Positions 44,665 to 55,390 of a DNA stretch of 64,000 nt are shown in pieces. Location of the stretch: the NCBI GenBank assembly GCA_030765045.1, contig CM060968.1, forward strand, positions 106,075,904 through 106,139,903, read 5' to 3'. Source of the DNA: Tenodera sinensis (taxonomy: Eukaryota; Arthropoda; Insecta; Mantodea; Mantidae). Each line of letters begins with the position of its first letter. Within the stretch, counting starts at the first letter, position 1. The notes beneath the pieces were generated by a model. It made no database searches and was not told the DNA's origin. It saw only the letters and a list, made by a program, of their open reading frames with translations. The position numbers were made by a program, and so were the translations under genes.

Positions 44665-45689
44665 GTGAGTCACAAACATTTTAGTCAATATAATATGCAA
44701 CATAATTTTCACTTACTTAAGAAAAGATCGTTATTATACTGTTATTAAAGTGCACACCAGTGTTTAAGCTAGAAAATAAAAGAATATCGCAAAAATGAAC
44801 AAATTAAAATTTACATTTGTGGAAAATATTGTGTTTATACAAAATCCTTCTGGTAGAAAATCCTATAAATTGCGCCATTAATGAGGGTTAGATATAAAGA
44901 TTTATTTTTATAATCATCATTTGCGTTGCTGTGTGTATTAAAAACTGTTTTAAACTTAAATTATCGCAGCTTGTCGTGGATGTGAAGACTGCAGTTTACC
45001 TGATGATGCCAAACAGTTTTTCGTTTTCGTGTTCTGGCACAAATTATTAAGAAATAATAGAATTTATCCATAATAGTGCAGTTTGTATCACTTCCATAAC
45101 ATATTCCACTGTTTTACTAATTGTTTATTTGAGGTGACCATGTTAACCCGTAAAGTTGTTTTCATCAATGCCACTGGCGTGCCCCTTGTGGTATTCTCCT
45201 AGCTTTCTGGTGACTATCAGTCCACAGCATTGTTGCACATGTGTCTACGGTAGTTTTGCTTCAATAAAGGTGAACGGATCCCAAGGACCCCGGTGTACCT
45301 TTGGTGATTTCTTTTTTTTCTTTTTTTTTTTTTTTTACATCACTTTCATTATCTTGGATTTTCTCTACCAGAGTGGAGAAAAAATTAGTGGGGAAGAAAT
45401 TACAGATACTCCAAACTACTGCAATCAAAGAGAGAAAAAAAAGCTCAGCGTGTCTGTCTAAGGACAGGAAAGCATCAAGAGCGTGTGCCAGATATCGAGC
45501 ACCACCTTTAAGTTTGGAATGTTCCAGAAATGTGTCCAAAGTATTATGGATAAGTAAAAAGACCAAATTTGACTGATAATGACGTTAGTCTAAATGTAAG
45601 ATTTCTCTCAATTGTTGCTATTATTTATGATTTTCATATGTGAGGTAATAATGCCATTAAGCTAAAAATATGTAATTGTTTGAACTTGC
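44665..45689. other. No firm gene; T tract and a possible acceptor at 45371
   Basis: T run at about 45311-45336, then GATTTTCTCTACCAG ending at 45371, followed by two open frames (one of 29 codons beginning SGEKISGEEITDTP, one of 68 codons). If 44503-44664 is real, this could be a next or alternative exon, but the choice of frame is arbitrary. Confidence 0.25.
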
Positions 45690-46735
45690 GGGTTTTCAGT
45701 GACGATTAGAAAAAAGTTCTTTTGATGTGTGTGTGTGTGTGTGTGTTTATGTGCGTGCGCGCGTGCGTGTGTACAGCATAACTCGAACGAAAATTCGGTT
45801 AAATACCAAACTTGGTATTACATTTTGGCATCTTCTGTCTGAGAAGTACGTCAATGCTTGTCCCTAACTTGTCATAATTTTTTAAAGTATAGGAAATTCA
45901 GTATGAATAAATGATCAAGGTCTTAGCGATAATTAGAATCGATTTAATGAAAATTCGTTGCTAGAGCCCGTTGCTATCAAAAAGATATCCCCACCTAAAC
46001 TAACGTTCACGTGGAATATTTTCGAAAAGTATGATTTTCTCAAAAGTCTACCGTATGTTTCATGCCAAATTAAACGTGTATTTGGATTAAGGAAAACTGA
46101 AGCTATTAACAATGAAGCAACAGAATTTAAAATAAGAACAAATTAGAAACTAAAAGCTTCACTTATCTTAGTGATATTGCCTTCGGATAGCTTTGAAAAT
46201 AATTTGGATACAACTTGAAACTAGTCAGCGTTTGAAGAACTTGCAATATTTCTGAGATAAGTGAAGCTTTTAGTGTATCTTGAATTTCTTAGAAATAGCC
46301 TCTGAAGTCCTCTTCATTCTCGGTGACTTTTGCATAATTCGTAAACCGCAAGAGATGGACAAAATCTTACAATATAACAATGTAGATCTTATTGAGGGTA
46401 ACATTTACCTCCTTTATGCGGAGTTAACGTGTCCGAGATATTCCTAGGATTGGTTTCAATATTAAACTACACCGTTATTCTTCCCCCTCCCCCCTTCTCT
46501 CTCTCTCTCTTTCTTTCTTCTGATCATACAAAGAGAACAGAATTTCAAAGCCATTGCATAGGGACCAACTCTTGAAACATTTGACCGCGTCCCTATTCCT
46601 ATTGTACCCAAAGGAAAATATAACAAAAGTGTTTTTACAAATGTTTATCTCAATTAGCGTGAAGAATATAAGAACAACTTTTCTAAGAAGAATTTTTTGT
46701 TGAAGAATGGGTAAAAAGTCATGGGTAGAGCTGCA
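45690..46735 (-). repeat. Diverged R850 copy with a nested MITE
   Basis: Older minus copy: GT tract 45727-45770, CAGCATAACTCGAACG, CCCACCTAAACTAACG, CGTAAACCGCAAGAGATGGA and AAGTCATGGGTAGAGCTGC. Interrupted at 46149-46274; a CT tract sits at 46490-46520. Confidence 0.75.
46149..46274. mobile_element. 126-bp MITE with ~28-bp inverted ends
   Basis: Left ACTAAAAGCTTCACTTATC then TTAGTGATATT; right AATATTTCTGAGATAAGTG then AAGCTTTTAGT, the inverted counterpart. It sits inside an R850 copy and is absent from the others. A single related arm (ACTAAAGATAAGTGAAGCTT) lies at about 51573-51592. Confidence 0.75.
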
Positions 46736-47305
46736 TTTGATAATGCCCTAAAAGCAAGCAAATATATTTCCATGTTTACAAAAGTGTTCCACGTTTCCAT
46801 GTTTCTATGCAGTCGGATAATCCTCCAGCAGTAGATACATTCTTGGAAATAATCCCTGTTCTGCACATTCCACAAGCTCGTCATTGGCTGCTTGGCATGT
46901 TAATATCCCCTGCAATTGGCTACCACAGTAAATTTTATGAAGGTGCAGCGATACCGCTATCTTAAGGTAGGCAGGAGTTCAGTTTCTTCGACGTTAAGGT
47001 TATCCAATCAAAAGTGAAAACAATATCTTAAGTGAGAAAGCAATACGTTTTAAAAGCATTAATAAAATGATTTGGATTTATCTAAGTATAAAGTCAATAT
47101 TAATATTGGTAGATATTTATTTTTGGAACCTATTCTGCAGTTATTCACCAGTTTATGATCTAAGTATCAGTTTTCAATTGCATTAAAGACCTATATATTA
47201 TGTTAAATAATTTGAAATAAAATACCAATACGATTTTTATTTAAAAAGTTGAAAAAGGAAGGAAAAAACGTCTATGAACCTGCATAATATATTTTAAATA
47301 AAAAC
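46736..47305. other. No gene seen
   Basis: AT-rich with nothing recognised. Confidence 0.45.
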
Positions 47306-47318
47306 AATCTAAATCATA

Positions 47319-47709
47319 AGAGGTAGAACTGGCTTGTGTGTTTAAAAACACCGACAGTAAGTTTGTTGGCATAAATAAATAATAATTACCATGTGAAGGT
47401 AATTTAATCCTGAGATATAAAGTACTTGCAATAGTAAGTCACCATTGGGGTAATTGTCTCTGATGTGAGACTGCCTTTGTGGTTTACCAGGAGAAATACG
47501 AACTGGCTTGAGAATTTAATGCCATTCTGGCAGTTTGTCACAATAGCTCAGTGGTTAGAGTGTCCGCCCGGCAAGCGGAAGGTCTGTGGTTCAAATCCCA
47601 GTTGTGGCATTGAATTTTTAAGTTCCAGTTCTACCTCTTAAACTTTGCCCACACACGGCTTGTGTGTTTAAAAACACCAACAGTAAGTTTGTTGGCATAA
47701 ATAAATAAT
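47319..47709 (+). mobile_element. Dimer-like SINE with 13-bp duplication
   Basis: AATCTAAATCATA at 47306-47318 and 47710-47722 bracket the insert. Inside, a 54-bp tail (GGCTTGTGTGTTTAAAAACA ... GTTGGCATAAATAAATAATA) occurs at 47331-47386 and again at 47658-47711. Between them is a tRNA-like unit 47536-47609: acceptor arms GTCACAA/TTGTGGC, A-box TAGCTCAGTGGTTAG, B-box GGTTCAAATCCC, anticodon arm TCCGC/GCGGA. The T stem pairs poorly, so it is a SINE head, not a working tRNA. Reading: a SINE dimer whose first unit lost its head. Confidence 0.8.
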
Positions 47710-47710
47710 A

Positions 47711-47910
47711 ATCTAAATCATATTAAAGTGATCGGTGTTTTCTTCGGGTATGAGGTAATATTTCAAAAGGTTTTGTTAAATGAAAAGAATCCTACATTTG
47801 TAAGAGCTTACAGATTAACTTATATGAGCCTACAACACAAACACAACCTAAATCACATTTAAGTAACTGGTGTTTTATAAGGTAATATTTCAAAAGCTTT
47901 TGTTAAATCA
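47711..47910 (+). repeat. Local direct duplication of about 65 bp
   Basis: TAAATCATATTAAAGTGATC, GAGGTAATATTTCAAAAGG, TTTTGTTAAAT (47711-47782) is repeated as TAAATCACATTTAAGTAACT, AAGGTAATATTTCAAAAGC, TTTTGTTAAAT (47847-47910). Confidence 0.65.
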
Positions 47911-48051
47911 AGTGAATATAGATTAACATTGTAATCTGCACTCAGTTCGTTGTATAATGCATTCAGTTGTCAGTCTAATCTCTTATTCGTAAATCTACTC
48001 CTGTTTGCCACATCTGTTTTTATACTTCAATTTTTAAACTTTAAAAGGAAC

Positions 48052-49064
48052 AATTGAAGGGATGAGCGTAACAGTGGTCTAAACTTCCTCGATACACAAT
48101 TTGCAATATTCACGCCATCTGTCAGGTTTTCATGTAAACTATCTTCCCACTGCATGGTTTGGACCAAAATCCACTCCTTATATTAAATTGAAGCTACTAA
48201 TATTTTCCTTCAGATGAATATCCATGTTGTTTTAGTGTAACCACGGTCTATCCGTAAATAGACAATGGGAACCCAGCAAAGAAGAAAGGATAAACACATC
48301 CTAGATCTTAGCAAGGTTAAGCTTGAGTCCAAATATGTCAAACTGAGACAAATCCAAACAAATTTAAGGATACTAACGACCTTTTAAAATATTTCCCAGT
48401 TTATCGTACATTTTACAATAGTTTGATTTCTGAAAATTTTACTCAAAAATGTGAAAATGAGATGGGTGATGATTTTTTTGATATGCTTCATTATGTAAAA
48501 TAGACGTGCAGATAAAACTGTGAACATCATACTTCCAAAAGCTTGAATGAATAAAACATTTCATTACCTATGAATATAGCATAACCATTTAATAACAGCA
48601 TGAATATGAAAATAAGTACTGCTTATGTACGTGAAAATGAAATAGATAGTGTAAAATAATTTTCCTTATTTTGATATCTGAATGGTCAGCATTATGAATC
48701 AAACAAGTTTCTTTAATATGTCCTACCATTTAACAATAGGCACTTTAAGCCTTTTAAAAAATTGTATGGATAAAATTTGTTCCATTTTATTAAGAAAGAA
48801 AGGTGCATATTTACTGCAAGTTTTGTTTAGCACGGCAAGACAGAAGAAAAAGTGCAACAGTGGTCCAACCCAGAAAAAGATCTGGTATGTATCAAAAATA
48901 TTTTAGAACTGATCAGTGCTGAGAAAGTATCAGTGAATAATCAGTGTGATTCAAACGAGCTTTTCCTTATCTTAAAAAACAACCAGGTATGTTTAACTTT
49001 AACTCAGTTTTCCGCATTTTTAAAGAAGATGGGTTAGACCACTGTTGCACTGATCCCCTCAATT
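48052..49064. mobile_element. Possible DNA element bounded by ~32-bp inverted repeats
   Basis: Left 48052-48083 (AATTGAAGGGATGAGCGTAA, CAGTGGTCTAAAC) is matched inverted at 49033-49064 (GTTAGACCACTGTTGCACTG, ATCCCCTCAATT), about 28 of 33 positions. A third related 22-mer (AGTGCAACAGTGGTCC, AACCCA) lies inside at 48851-48872 and matches the right end at 21 of 22. No transposase domain recognised inside. Confidence 0.5.
48831..48986 (+). CDS. Candidate internal coding exon, unknown gene
   Basis: Acceptor-like TGCAAGTTTTGTTTAG ends at 48830 and CAG|GTATGT gives a donor at 48987. The 156 nt between are open for 52 codons, phase 0/0, and read KTEEKVQQWSNPEKDLVCIK, then ILELISAEKVSVNN and ELFLILKNN, an amphipathic protein-like sequence. 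Phase fits the candidate at 44503-44664. Against a host exon: it lies inside the inverted-repeat unit 48052-49064 and the open frame continues past the donor to a stop at 49037, so it could instead be a coding remnant of that element. No family recognised. Confidence 0.35.
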
Positions 49065-49442
49065 ATTGCAAGGATTTCATATTCTCTTGTGATTCTATTT
49101 TATTTTATATTTTCTCTTCAGAATTTTTGCTTTTTATTCCGTATATTTATGTTAAATCCGTTTAGGATCATATCCTTACACAATATAACTATGTATAATA
49201 TGCATAATGAACTACTCTGAAAACCAAATAGAATATGGCAAACACATTTTTTTCAAATATGTAATAATAAGTATTATTTCTAGATTTTGCACTTCAATGA
49301 ATTAATCCAATCTTCTGTAGACGGGTGCTACAAAAATTTAGCGAATCTTTGTTCCAGGTGAAACCAGATCACAAAAACTGAAAGAAATGAAAGCACCTAT
49401 TCATTATGATTTAACGTTCAGAATCTACTACAGTTTTCCTAT
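49065..49442. other. No gene seen
   Basis: AT-rich; possibly the lost 5' part of the hAT relic that follows, but no motif is readable. Confidence 0.4.
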
Positions 49443-49799
49443 AAACTAGAGAAACTTATTGGGAAAATTATGGAGCCATTTAGTGAAGGCAAATTTATCA
49501 AACAATTCTTGGTAATTTCTGCAAAGGGATTATGTTCCAATTTAGTAGATTTATTTGAGTCAATCAGTCTTTCTCGAGGTACAGTAACCAGGCACATAGA
49601 AGCATTGGGTTGTGATTTGTAAAAGCAATTAAAGAATAAAAATATCGCCAACATTCTTTTTTCTCTAGCCCAGGACGAATCAGTGGACAGATCTGACGAG
49701 GCGCAATTGGTTGTGTTTCTGAGCGGGGTTGATGATGAATTAAATGTTATGGAGTAAATGTTAGATGTAGTGTCCCTTAAAAGCACAACTTGTGGCCAT
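49443..49799 (+). pseudogene. hAT-type transposase relic (GTF2IRD2/ZBED-like group)
   Basis: One frame of 119 codons with two stops reads KLEKLIGKIMEPFSEGKFIK, then SISLSRGTVTRHIEALG, stop, NILFSLAQDESVDRSDEAQL, VVFLSGVDDELNVME, stop, MLDVVSLKSTTCG. The EPF..G.FIK, ISLSR.TV.RRIE, A.DES.D..D.AQL..F.RG.D and LLD...LK.TT.G blocks are those of hAT transposases of the group also found domesticated in GTF2IRD2. The Asp of DES is the first catalytic residue and is kept. The zinc finger, the later catalytic residues and the C-terminal dimer region are missing. It ends where an old R850 fragment begins. Confidence 0.85.
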
Positions 49800-49801
49800 A
49801 G

Positions 49802-49990
49802 AAATAGAATAGAATATCAACTCTATCACACAGCGACCCTCTTAAAAGATTTGACTATCGTTTAAGCCATTATGCTCCCTTATTCGCATTGTGCCTACAG
49901 GGAAATGTTTATTTTACTAAAGTTGAAGTAGATAAAAGGGTAAGCTTTTTAAACAATAGTTTTTTGTTTATGACTCAGGTGGCAACGCAA
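49802..49990 (-). repeat. Diverged R850 fragment
   Basis: CACACAGCGACCCTCTTAAA, GATTTGACTATCG, AAACAATAGTTTTTTG. Older-layer tail piece. Confidence 0.6.
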
Positions 49991-50149
49991 AGCACAATCA
50001 CATGTTAATGAACAAGTCTGGCGTTACATTTATCGTTATATGAACGTAAGTTCTGAAATGTTATTGGAAAGTGGAAAATATTCTTGAGGTCCAGTACGTT
50101 AAAAAGGTGAATTTGGTACACCGCCACCAGCAAGGTTAACAATCACAAG

Positions 50150-50840
50150 AAACCGAGAGGGGTTTGAAGTCGTGAAAGTCCCACCCACAGTTATGCAGAG
50201 TTTGGCACATTCCCCAAAGAGGAATGAGGCAATATTCTCAAGAGATTGTTGGCGATAAAGCCAGTATTCATCGAGCTCAAAAATGGAGCCTTGCATTCCG
50301 AAAGCTTGTTCACGCATTAAATGAAAACGACCAGGCAAGCGACTGCAAGTTTGAAAGTGACGAAAGGGAAGATCTTTGGTAAGATGAAGCAAACAATTAT
50401 GAGTACTGAACTAATGAAAACTCAAACATCTATGAAGAAAATGTCGACGATTTTCTTGGAGTAGCCTGATCTGTCTTACAGAGGGATAATTGCACCGTGA
50501 CACTTGAAAATCGGTTTAACTTTCAACAATAGGGGCCCACCTCACAGATGTGAGCATTTTTTCGATCACATTCACTCGAGATGGATAGCACCAAAAGGGG
50601 TTGCTATGAAGTTGCTGCCTCGATCTCCTGATTGAATCCCTGCAGACTTCTGCCTTTGGGGAAGTCCAAAGAACACAGTGTACGCCACAAAATCACAAAG
50701 AGTGGACAGTGAAGGAACTGATGTTGAAAACCTCTGAAATTACATTCCATAAGCAACAAACCAGGCGTTATTTTGCTCTGGTCTACGTGTTGTTGGGAAT
50801 GTTGAACATGTGCTTCAAGGAATACAACACAACAAAAAGC
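50150..50840 (+). pseudogene. Mariner/Tc1-type transposase relic
   Basis: Frames in order: RQYSQEIVGDKASIHRAQKW, FRKLVHALNENDQAS (the HTH-to-linker block ending in .L..AL...D), then after a damaged centre LNFQQ, stop, GP.. where QQDGAPPH is expected (the catalytic Asp codon is a stop), HSRWIAPKGV, LLPRSPD, stop, IPADFCLWGSPKNTVYATKS. The final block is the R-S-P-D..P.DFFLWG..K..VY region with the third catalytic Asp kept. Many stops; inactive. A minus-strand 97-codon frame (50099-50392) is only a shadow. Confidence 0.75.
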
Positions 50841-51024
50841 TATTTTATCTCATTTTCTTGCTGGTAAATAATGTCTACATCATTTTGTGACCCCAATATA
50901 TAAAGTAAAGATTTTCAGAAATAAAACACAAAATACATGTATTCCACATACCTCTGAACTTTCATCAGAACGAAGAACATGTTTCACACTGTGTCAAAAT
51001 TTACCTGCCACCCCCTTCCAATTT

Positions 51025-52030
51025 TCTGATGTGTTCACGTGACTTTCTCCGCTCAGTATCGTTTGTTTTATATAGCTTTTAAACTATTCATATAAAAGCT
51101 TATCGTTCTACCTTCATTACATATTTCGTTGTAGGTACAAGAGAGACGGAGAGACTGAATCGATAGCCAAATATTTAAGTGTTTCCCTATAAGCTAGTCT
51201 TGAAATGTTATACTCCTTGAATGGCATTGTGAGAAAGAGCTGAAAAGTGACAATGCTATAAATATGAAAAATTATTTAAACATTCAAACGGATATCTCGA
51301 AAATGGCTGATTTCACTAAAATGTCATTTGGGGTAAATTGTGTATTAAGAGATAGGTATACTTCTTTTGCATAGTACGGTTTTGTGTATCAAATACGTTC
51401 ACCAATAATTATCGAGCATTATAGAAATTCCTATGAATGAAGAATATTTCATGGGCTATTCCATGTGCTAATGTGTTACTAGGGCCGTGATGGTGGCGAT
51501 CAGGAAAAATACTCGGCATTGGTAATGTGGATAAAGGTTCACGAAACCTTGGTCTGTCTTTAATACAACTTACACTAAAGATAAGTGAAGCTTAATCACC
51601 AAATAGTTATCTTTGTTGATTTACATCGTTTCACTGTCACTAGCTCTAGTTTTTTAAAATTGACTTCAAGCTATACATACATCTTGTTTGTTACATGCAA
51701 ATATGGTAAATGTATTATGGTTTAGTCGAAATCGATAACAATTTTTGAGAAAACCAAACATTTTCAATAATGACCATATGAAAGCTAACTTGCGATGGTG
51801 AACATTTTTTAAAATATTTGTGTTGCATGCTTAAAGATGCTGAGTTAAAATACTAAGTTTGATATTTGTTCGGGTTTCTGTATTTGAGATATGATTTTCA
51901 TAGACACAAGGGGCTTTTTCTTACAATGCTTTTTCGACCTAAAAGCGGTATTTAAAATGAAATATCGTATCGTGGTTTTTTTTACTAAATGCAATATTCC
52001 ATCTACTTATTATGGTAAGTAGAATGGAAC
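51025..52030 (+). repeat. Diverged R850 copy with an insertion
   Basis: Head TCTGATGTGTTCACGTGAC, CTTTCTCCGC; older signature TAGTCTTGAAATGTTATACTC; end TTCCATCTACTTATTATGGT, AAGTAGAATGG as a decayed hairpin. About 51440-51610 does not match the family and carries an arm resembling the MITE at 46149-46274. Confidence 0.7.
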
Positions 52031-52444
52031 GTGCAGGACATCAGACATAGAGTTGAGTGCTTTAAAAACGGGTTTGCATGTAGTAGTTTTGATGTAGGAT
52101 ACCGACATGCATAATATTACTTCTGGATGTCTATGACTACGTTTGAAGCAGGTTTCTCTTTTGTACTTCAGCCTAAATAGACTTTTTGTACGCTTCCTGT
52201 TTTCTAATCTAGAGATCTATATTTACATACATCGTTGTAGTATTCGTTTCACAATATAAGAAACTTTCTCTAATTTTGCGGTAGCTCCGTGAATCTGGCA
52301 TCCTCTCCGTTCTGTGTCTTTGCTGTTTCATTGGATTTTAAATAAAGGCAATAAATGGGTTACATTTGGTATAGTTACATTGTCCTTAGATGTTTTCTAA
52401 ATGTTACAAGTCCAGCCATATAACTTAACTCTTCTATGTTGCTG
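52031..52444. other. No gene seen
   Basis: AT-rich, nothing recognised. Confidence 0.45.
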
Positions 52445-52975
52445 CTTGGTTAGCCTAAAGAGTGACTTAGGTTTCATTACAAACCAAATTTTGTGCTGTA
52501 TTTTTAGATTCTAAGCTGCTTATTCCACAGCAGAGTTCTGGTCCTATAAAAAGGGAGAGATGCTCCTTTGTTCGCTAGGACATCAGTATTTTCATTCCCT
52601 GCAACACCTGTATGACCGGGCACCCACCATAAGCTCTACATTGTTATGGGAAGAAAGATTTAATACGAGTATGTTTAGACTTAAAGTAATGGGAACTAAG
52701 AACTTTTAGTGCAGCCTGGCTGTAGAAATTTACAAGCATATTTTCCCCTACAAGTCCTTTTTTCCAGCAACGGCGTGCTGTTTTGCGTATAGCAAGTACC
52801 ACTACCTCTCAGGCAGTGGTGTATTTACTTAGGGTTATGCTTTTGCATTCGCCCGTAGACTAGTAATAGATACCTGCTCTAGCATTTCCATTTATGCGGG
52901 AGCCATCAGTATAAATTACTACATAGTTCTTATGCACTAAATGTGGTTCTTCTTCTGGATATTTTTTATTCTACT
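52445..52975 (-). pseudogene. LINE RNase H domain relic
   Basis: Minus strand: HLVHKNYVVIYTDGSRINGN (first catalytic Asp in TDGS), ARAGIYY, stop, STGECKSI, a frameshifted A-L-K-V-L-S-S-H block, then MWVPGHTGVAGNENTDVLAN and KGASLPF. This is the RNase H fold order (DGS, E helix, D-S-Q-A-A-L, W.PGH..I.GNE.AD) of the C-terminal part of a non-LTR ORF2. The second catalytic Glu region is broken. The same element family is found at 58680-59720; the two agree nearly residue by residue. It ends 130 bp from the exon at 53102-53333. Confidence 0.85.
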
Positions 52976-53101
52976 TCCATTTTAAAAATGTTTTAGAAGA
53001 AAATAGCTATTATAAATTGTTAAACCAGTTATGTTACATCGTTGAGGGAAGACAGAACAGTTGTTTTCTGTCCCATTTACCAAAACCAATACTGTACTTA
53101 C

Positions 53102-53333
53102 CGGTGTTTGCAGCACGAGGTGCTGGTTCTTCATCACCAGCTCCTGAAGTTGAAACCACGTCACGTTTGTCTTCGCCCTCGTAAAAGCATTCTTCCATCT
53201 CGTTTTCTTCCTCCTCTTCCTCTCCGAGGACCACCACTTCTTCACAGCCTCCTGCTATGGACGAATCAGCGCTAGCAGAAACAAAACTTGATCTGGAGTT
53301 AATATCCAAATCCTCCAGTCTATCGGGTAACGC
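53102..53333 (-). CDS. Candidate internal coding exon, acidic protein, unknown gene
   Basis: On the minus strand, GTTCTTTTTTTCACAG ends at 53334 and the donor GTAAGTA starts at 53101. The 232 nt between give 77 codons plus one base (phase 0 in, 1 out). Sequence begins ALPDRLEDLDINSRSSFVSA, has the acidic run LGEEEEEENEMEECF, then YEGEDKRDVVSTSGAG and EEPAPRAANT. Serine- and Glu-rich composition suggests a disordered, possibly phosphorylated linker; no domain is seen and I cannot name the gene. GC content is visibly higher than the flanks and the exon lies between a LINE relic and an R850 copy without being part of either. Other frames are open here but lack matching splice borders. Confidence 0.65.
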
Positions 53334-53386
53334 CTGTGAAAAAAAGAACACAATCTATTAGACAACATTGTACTACTATCATAAAA

Positions 53387-54168
53387 ATCCGATGTCTTGC
53401 ACTCACATGACTTTCTCTACTTGTACTAACCATTCTTAAAAACTCTTATTCCTATCTTCTTCGTGTTAGTTGAGATAAACATTTGCACAGATTATCTTAC
53501 TGCTTATTTCCTTCTAGGTGTAAGGACAATATGGAAATACAATAGGATTTGAGTGATAGTCAAATCTGTTAAAAATTTCAAATTACGTTCTCTTTGCACG
53601 GTTAACATATAAAAAATGAATAACGATGTTCCATTTGACAGAATTATGAAAATTCTCCAAAACTCACACAAATGACAAGGAATATCTCCGAAATGGTTCA
53701 CTCTACAAAAAGTTATTTGGATATTTGTGTATTTTAGTAAGATCTGCATTTTTTGTATAGTAAGATTTGGTCTATCTCTTACGGTTTACTAATAATGCAA
53801 AAGTCATCCAGGGTAAATAGGACCACATGGGCTGTAGCAAGAAAATTCAAGGTACACATTTCATTTGTTATAAAAATATCTCAAACATGTGGCATTTTAA
53901 TCAAAATCGCAAGAAATTTTCTATGTGAAGGGTAGTTTAGGGTGCATACATTTTCTTCAAAATATTCGTGTCGCACCCTTGAAAGACATTTAACTTAAAT
54001 GGCAACTTTGGTTTTTAACGGACTTTTTATTTTTAAGTTATGCTGTCCATAAACTGACAGACACACAGGGACCTTTTTTCTAAAAATGAATTTTTTTATT
54101 CAGGTGGCCTCAAAACATGTATTTACGATGAATCTTGACATCGAATTTTTGGGTGGAATACAATACTT
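53387..54168 (+). repeat. R850 copy, hairpin end lost
   Basis: Head ATCCGATGTCTTGCACTCAC, CTTTCTCTAC; end GAATTTTTGGGTGGAATACA, ATACTT. It starts 54 bp upstream of the acceptor of the minus-strand exon, so it lies in that intron if the exon is real. Confidence 0.88.
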
Positions 54169-54332
54169 AAATATGTCAGATTCTATCGCGGAAGACAAAA
54201 GTGGTCGACACAAAATATGTCGAACTGTATTCGAGTTGTTTATTGTGACAGGGTTTAACTCAGCTTGGTTGCTTAAACGTTTATCCAGATTTCACCTTCC
54301 ACCAGAAAAGTAATAAGTGATTCCTGACTAAG

Positions 54333-54842
54333 AGGTGAAGGTACCGAGAGGTATTGCTCAGGCGGTAACGTCTGTGGCCTGTACTCGGAAGGTCGCGGGT
54401 TGGATCCCCGTGGCCGCGCACCATGACATGGGTTTTTCCGTGTTTTCCCCATGTCACTTAGATAAATGCTGGGGTGCATTAACCTCTTATCCAGGGATTT
54501 CTTTCAATTCATTTCTCATTTCCCTCCCTTGTTATCTTTCAGGTTTGGTTGGTAATGTGGTTTGTTCTGGCGAATGCGGACTCTGATCCTTACTGGAACT
54601 TGCTGCCCGGGTTGCAAGGGCCGCGTCGTCGCCCTCTCCCTAGGTGGAGGACACACTTTTGTTGTGCGCCAGGTATCAATGTCTGGAACTGTTTGGCATT
54701 ACTATGCGTCTCTGGGCTTCGTTGGGTCACTTCGCCTCATCCCTTCCCATTGGGGAAGGGGGGTAGCCCGCAATAGATCCATGTCGGGGTCACAGTGGAT
54801 CAAGGTGTCCCTCTTCCGTTACACATACACACACAAGAGATA
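54333..54842 (+). mobile_element. tRNA-derived SINE, long form
   Basis: Head: GGTATTGCTCAGGCGGTAAC (A-box) and GGGTTGGATCCCCGTGG (B-box). Body: ATGACATGGGTTTTTCCGTG, TGGGGTGCATTAACCTC, GCTGCCCGGGTTGCAAGGGC, TTGTTGTGCGCCAGG, end AATAGATCCATGTCGGGGTC. Related copies at 18151-18545 and 35380-35585. It meets the next SINE tail to tail. Confidence 0.8.
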
Positions 54843-55390
54843 GACAAGAGTATAGACGGAGGGGATTCCACATTGAGCCAAATGTTTAGGTTATTGTATG
54901 TCAGACCTCGGAGGAAGGGATGCGATGAAAGCGCTCTACGGGCGTGTTGGAACCCGGACTAGTAGCGCGAGGCAGCATGAGGGTCCCTAACGTGAGTTGG
55001 AGATTCCTTATCTCGATACCAGGGTACGCCAAGCAGTTAACAGCCTTATGGGTTTCGACAGCGGCCCATCTCAGCGGGTCAAATGATACAACGTCGCCCA
55101 TCCGTCGAGAACATCACTTACAGTTTCTGAAGTCCTCGCACAGCAGCGCCAAAATCGCCCATCGCCAACACTTCCGCTCCTTAAATACCGAATTGAAATG
55201 AACGTGCAATGAAATTGAGGTACGGAAAATCTGAGGGATTAATTACCGTTCCCAGCATTTGCCTGGTGATCCGGGAAAACCCCCGAAGAAGCCCATGGGT
55301 CAGAAAGGTAGGCTGCAGGAACCGAACCAATGAGTCCCAGAATGTGAGCCTCTCACATTACCGCGGAGCCGCCTCGCTCGCTCGTGACTA
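54843..55390 (-). mobile_element. tRNA-derived SINE, second family
   Basis: Minus strand head GGCGGCTCCGCGGTAATGTG (A-box) and TTGGTTCGGTTCCTGCAGC (B-box); body CGGGGGTTTTCCCGGATCAC, GGAAGTGTTGGCGATGG, and end GGAATCCCCTCCGTC. Same family as 34212-34585 with a longer middle. Confidence 0.75.

Noticed and set aside
47536..47609. A functional tRNA gene
   Set aside because: The T stem does not pair, position 33 is not T, and the unit is part of a SINE with target duplications.
50099..50392. A 97-codon minus frame
   Set aside because: Shadow of a mariner transposase relic on the plus strand.
53042..53275. A 77-codon plus frame opposite the acidic exon
   Set aside because: No matching splice signals on the plus strand; it is the shadow of the minus-strand exon.
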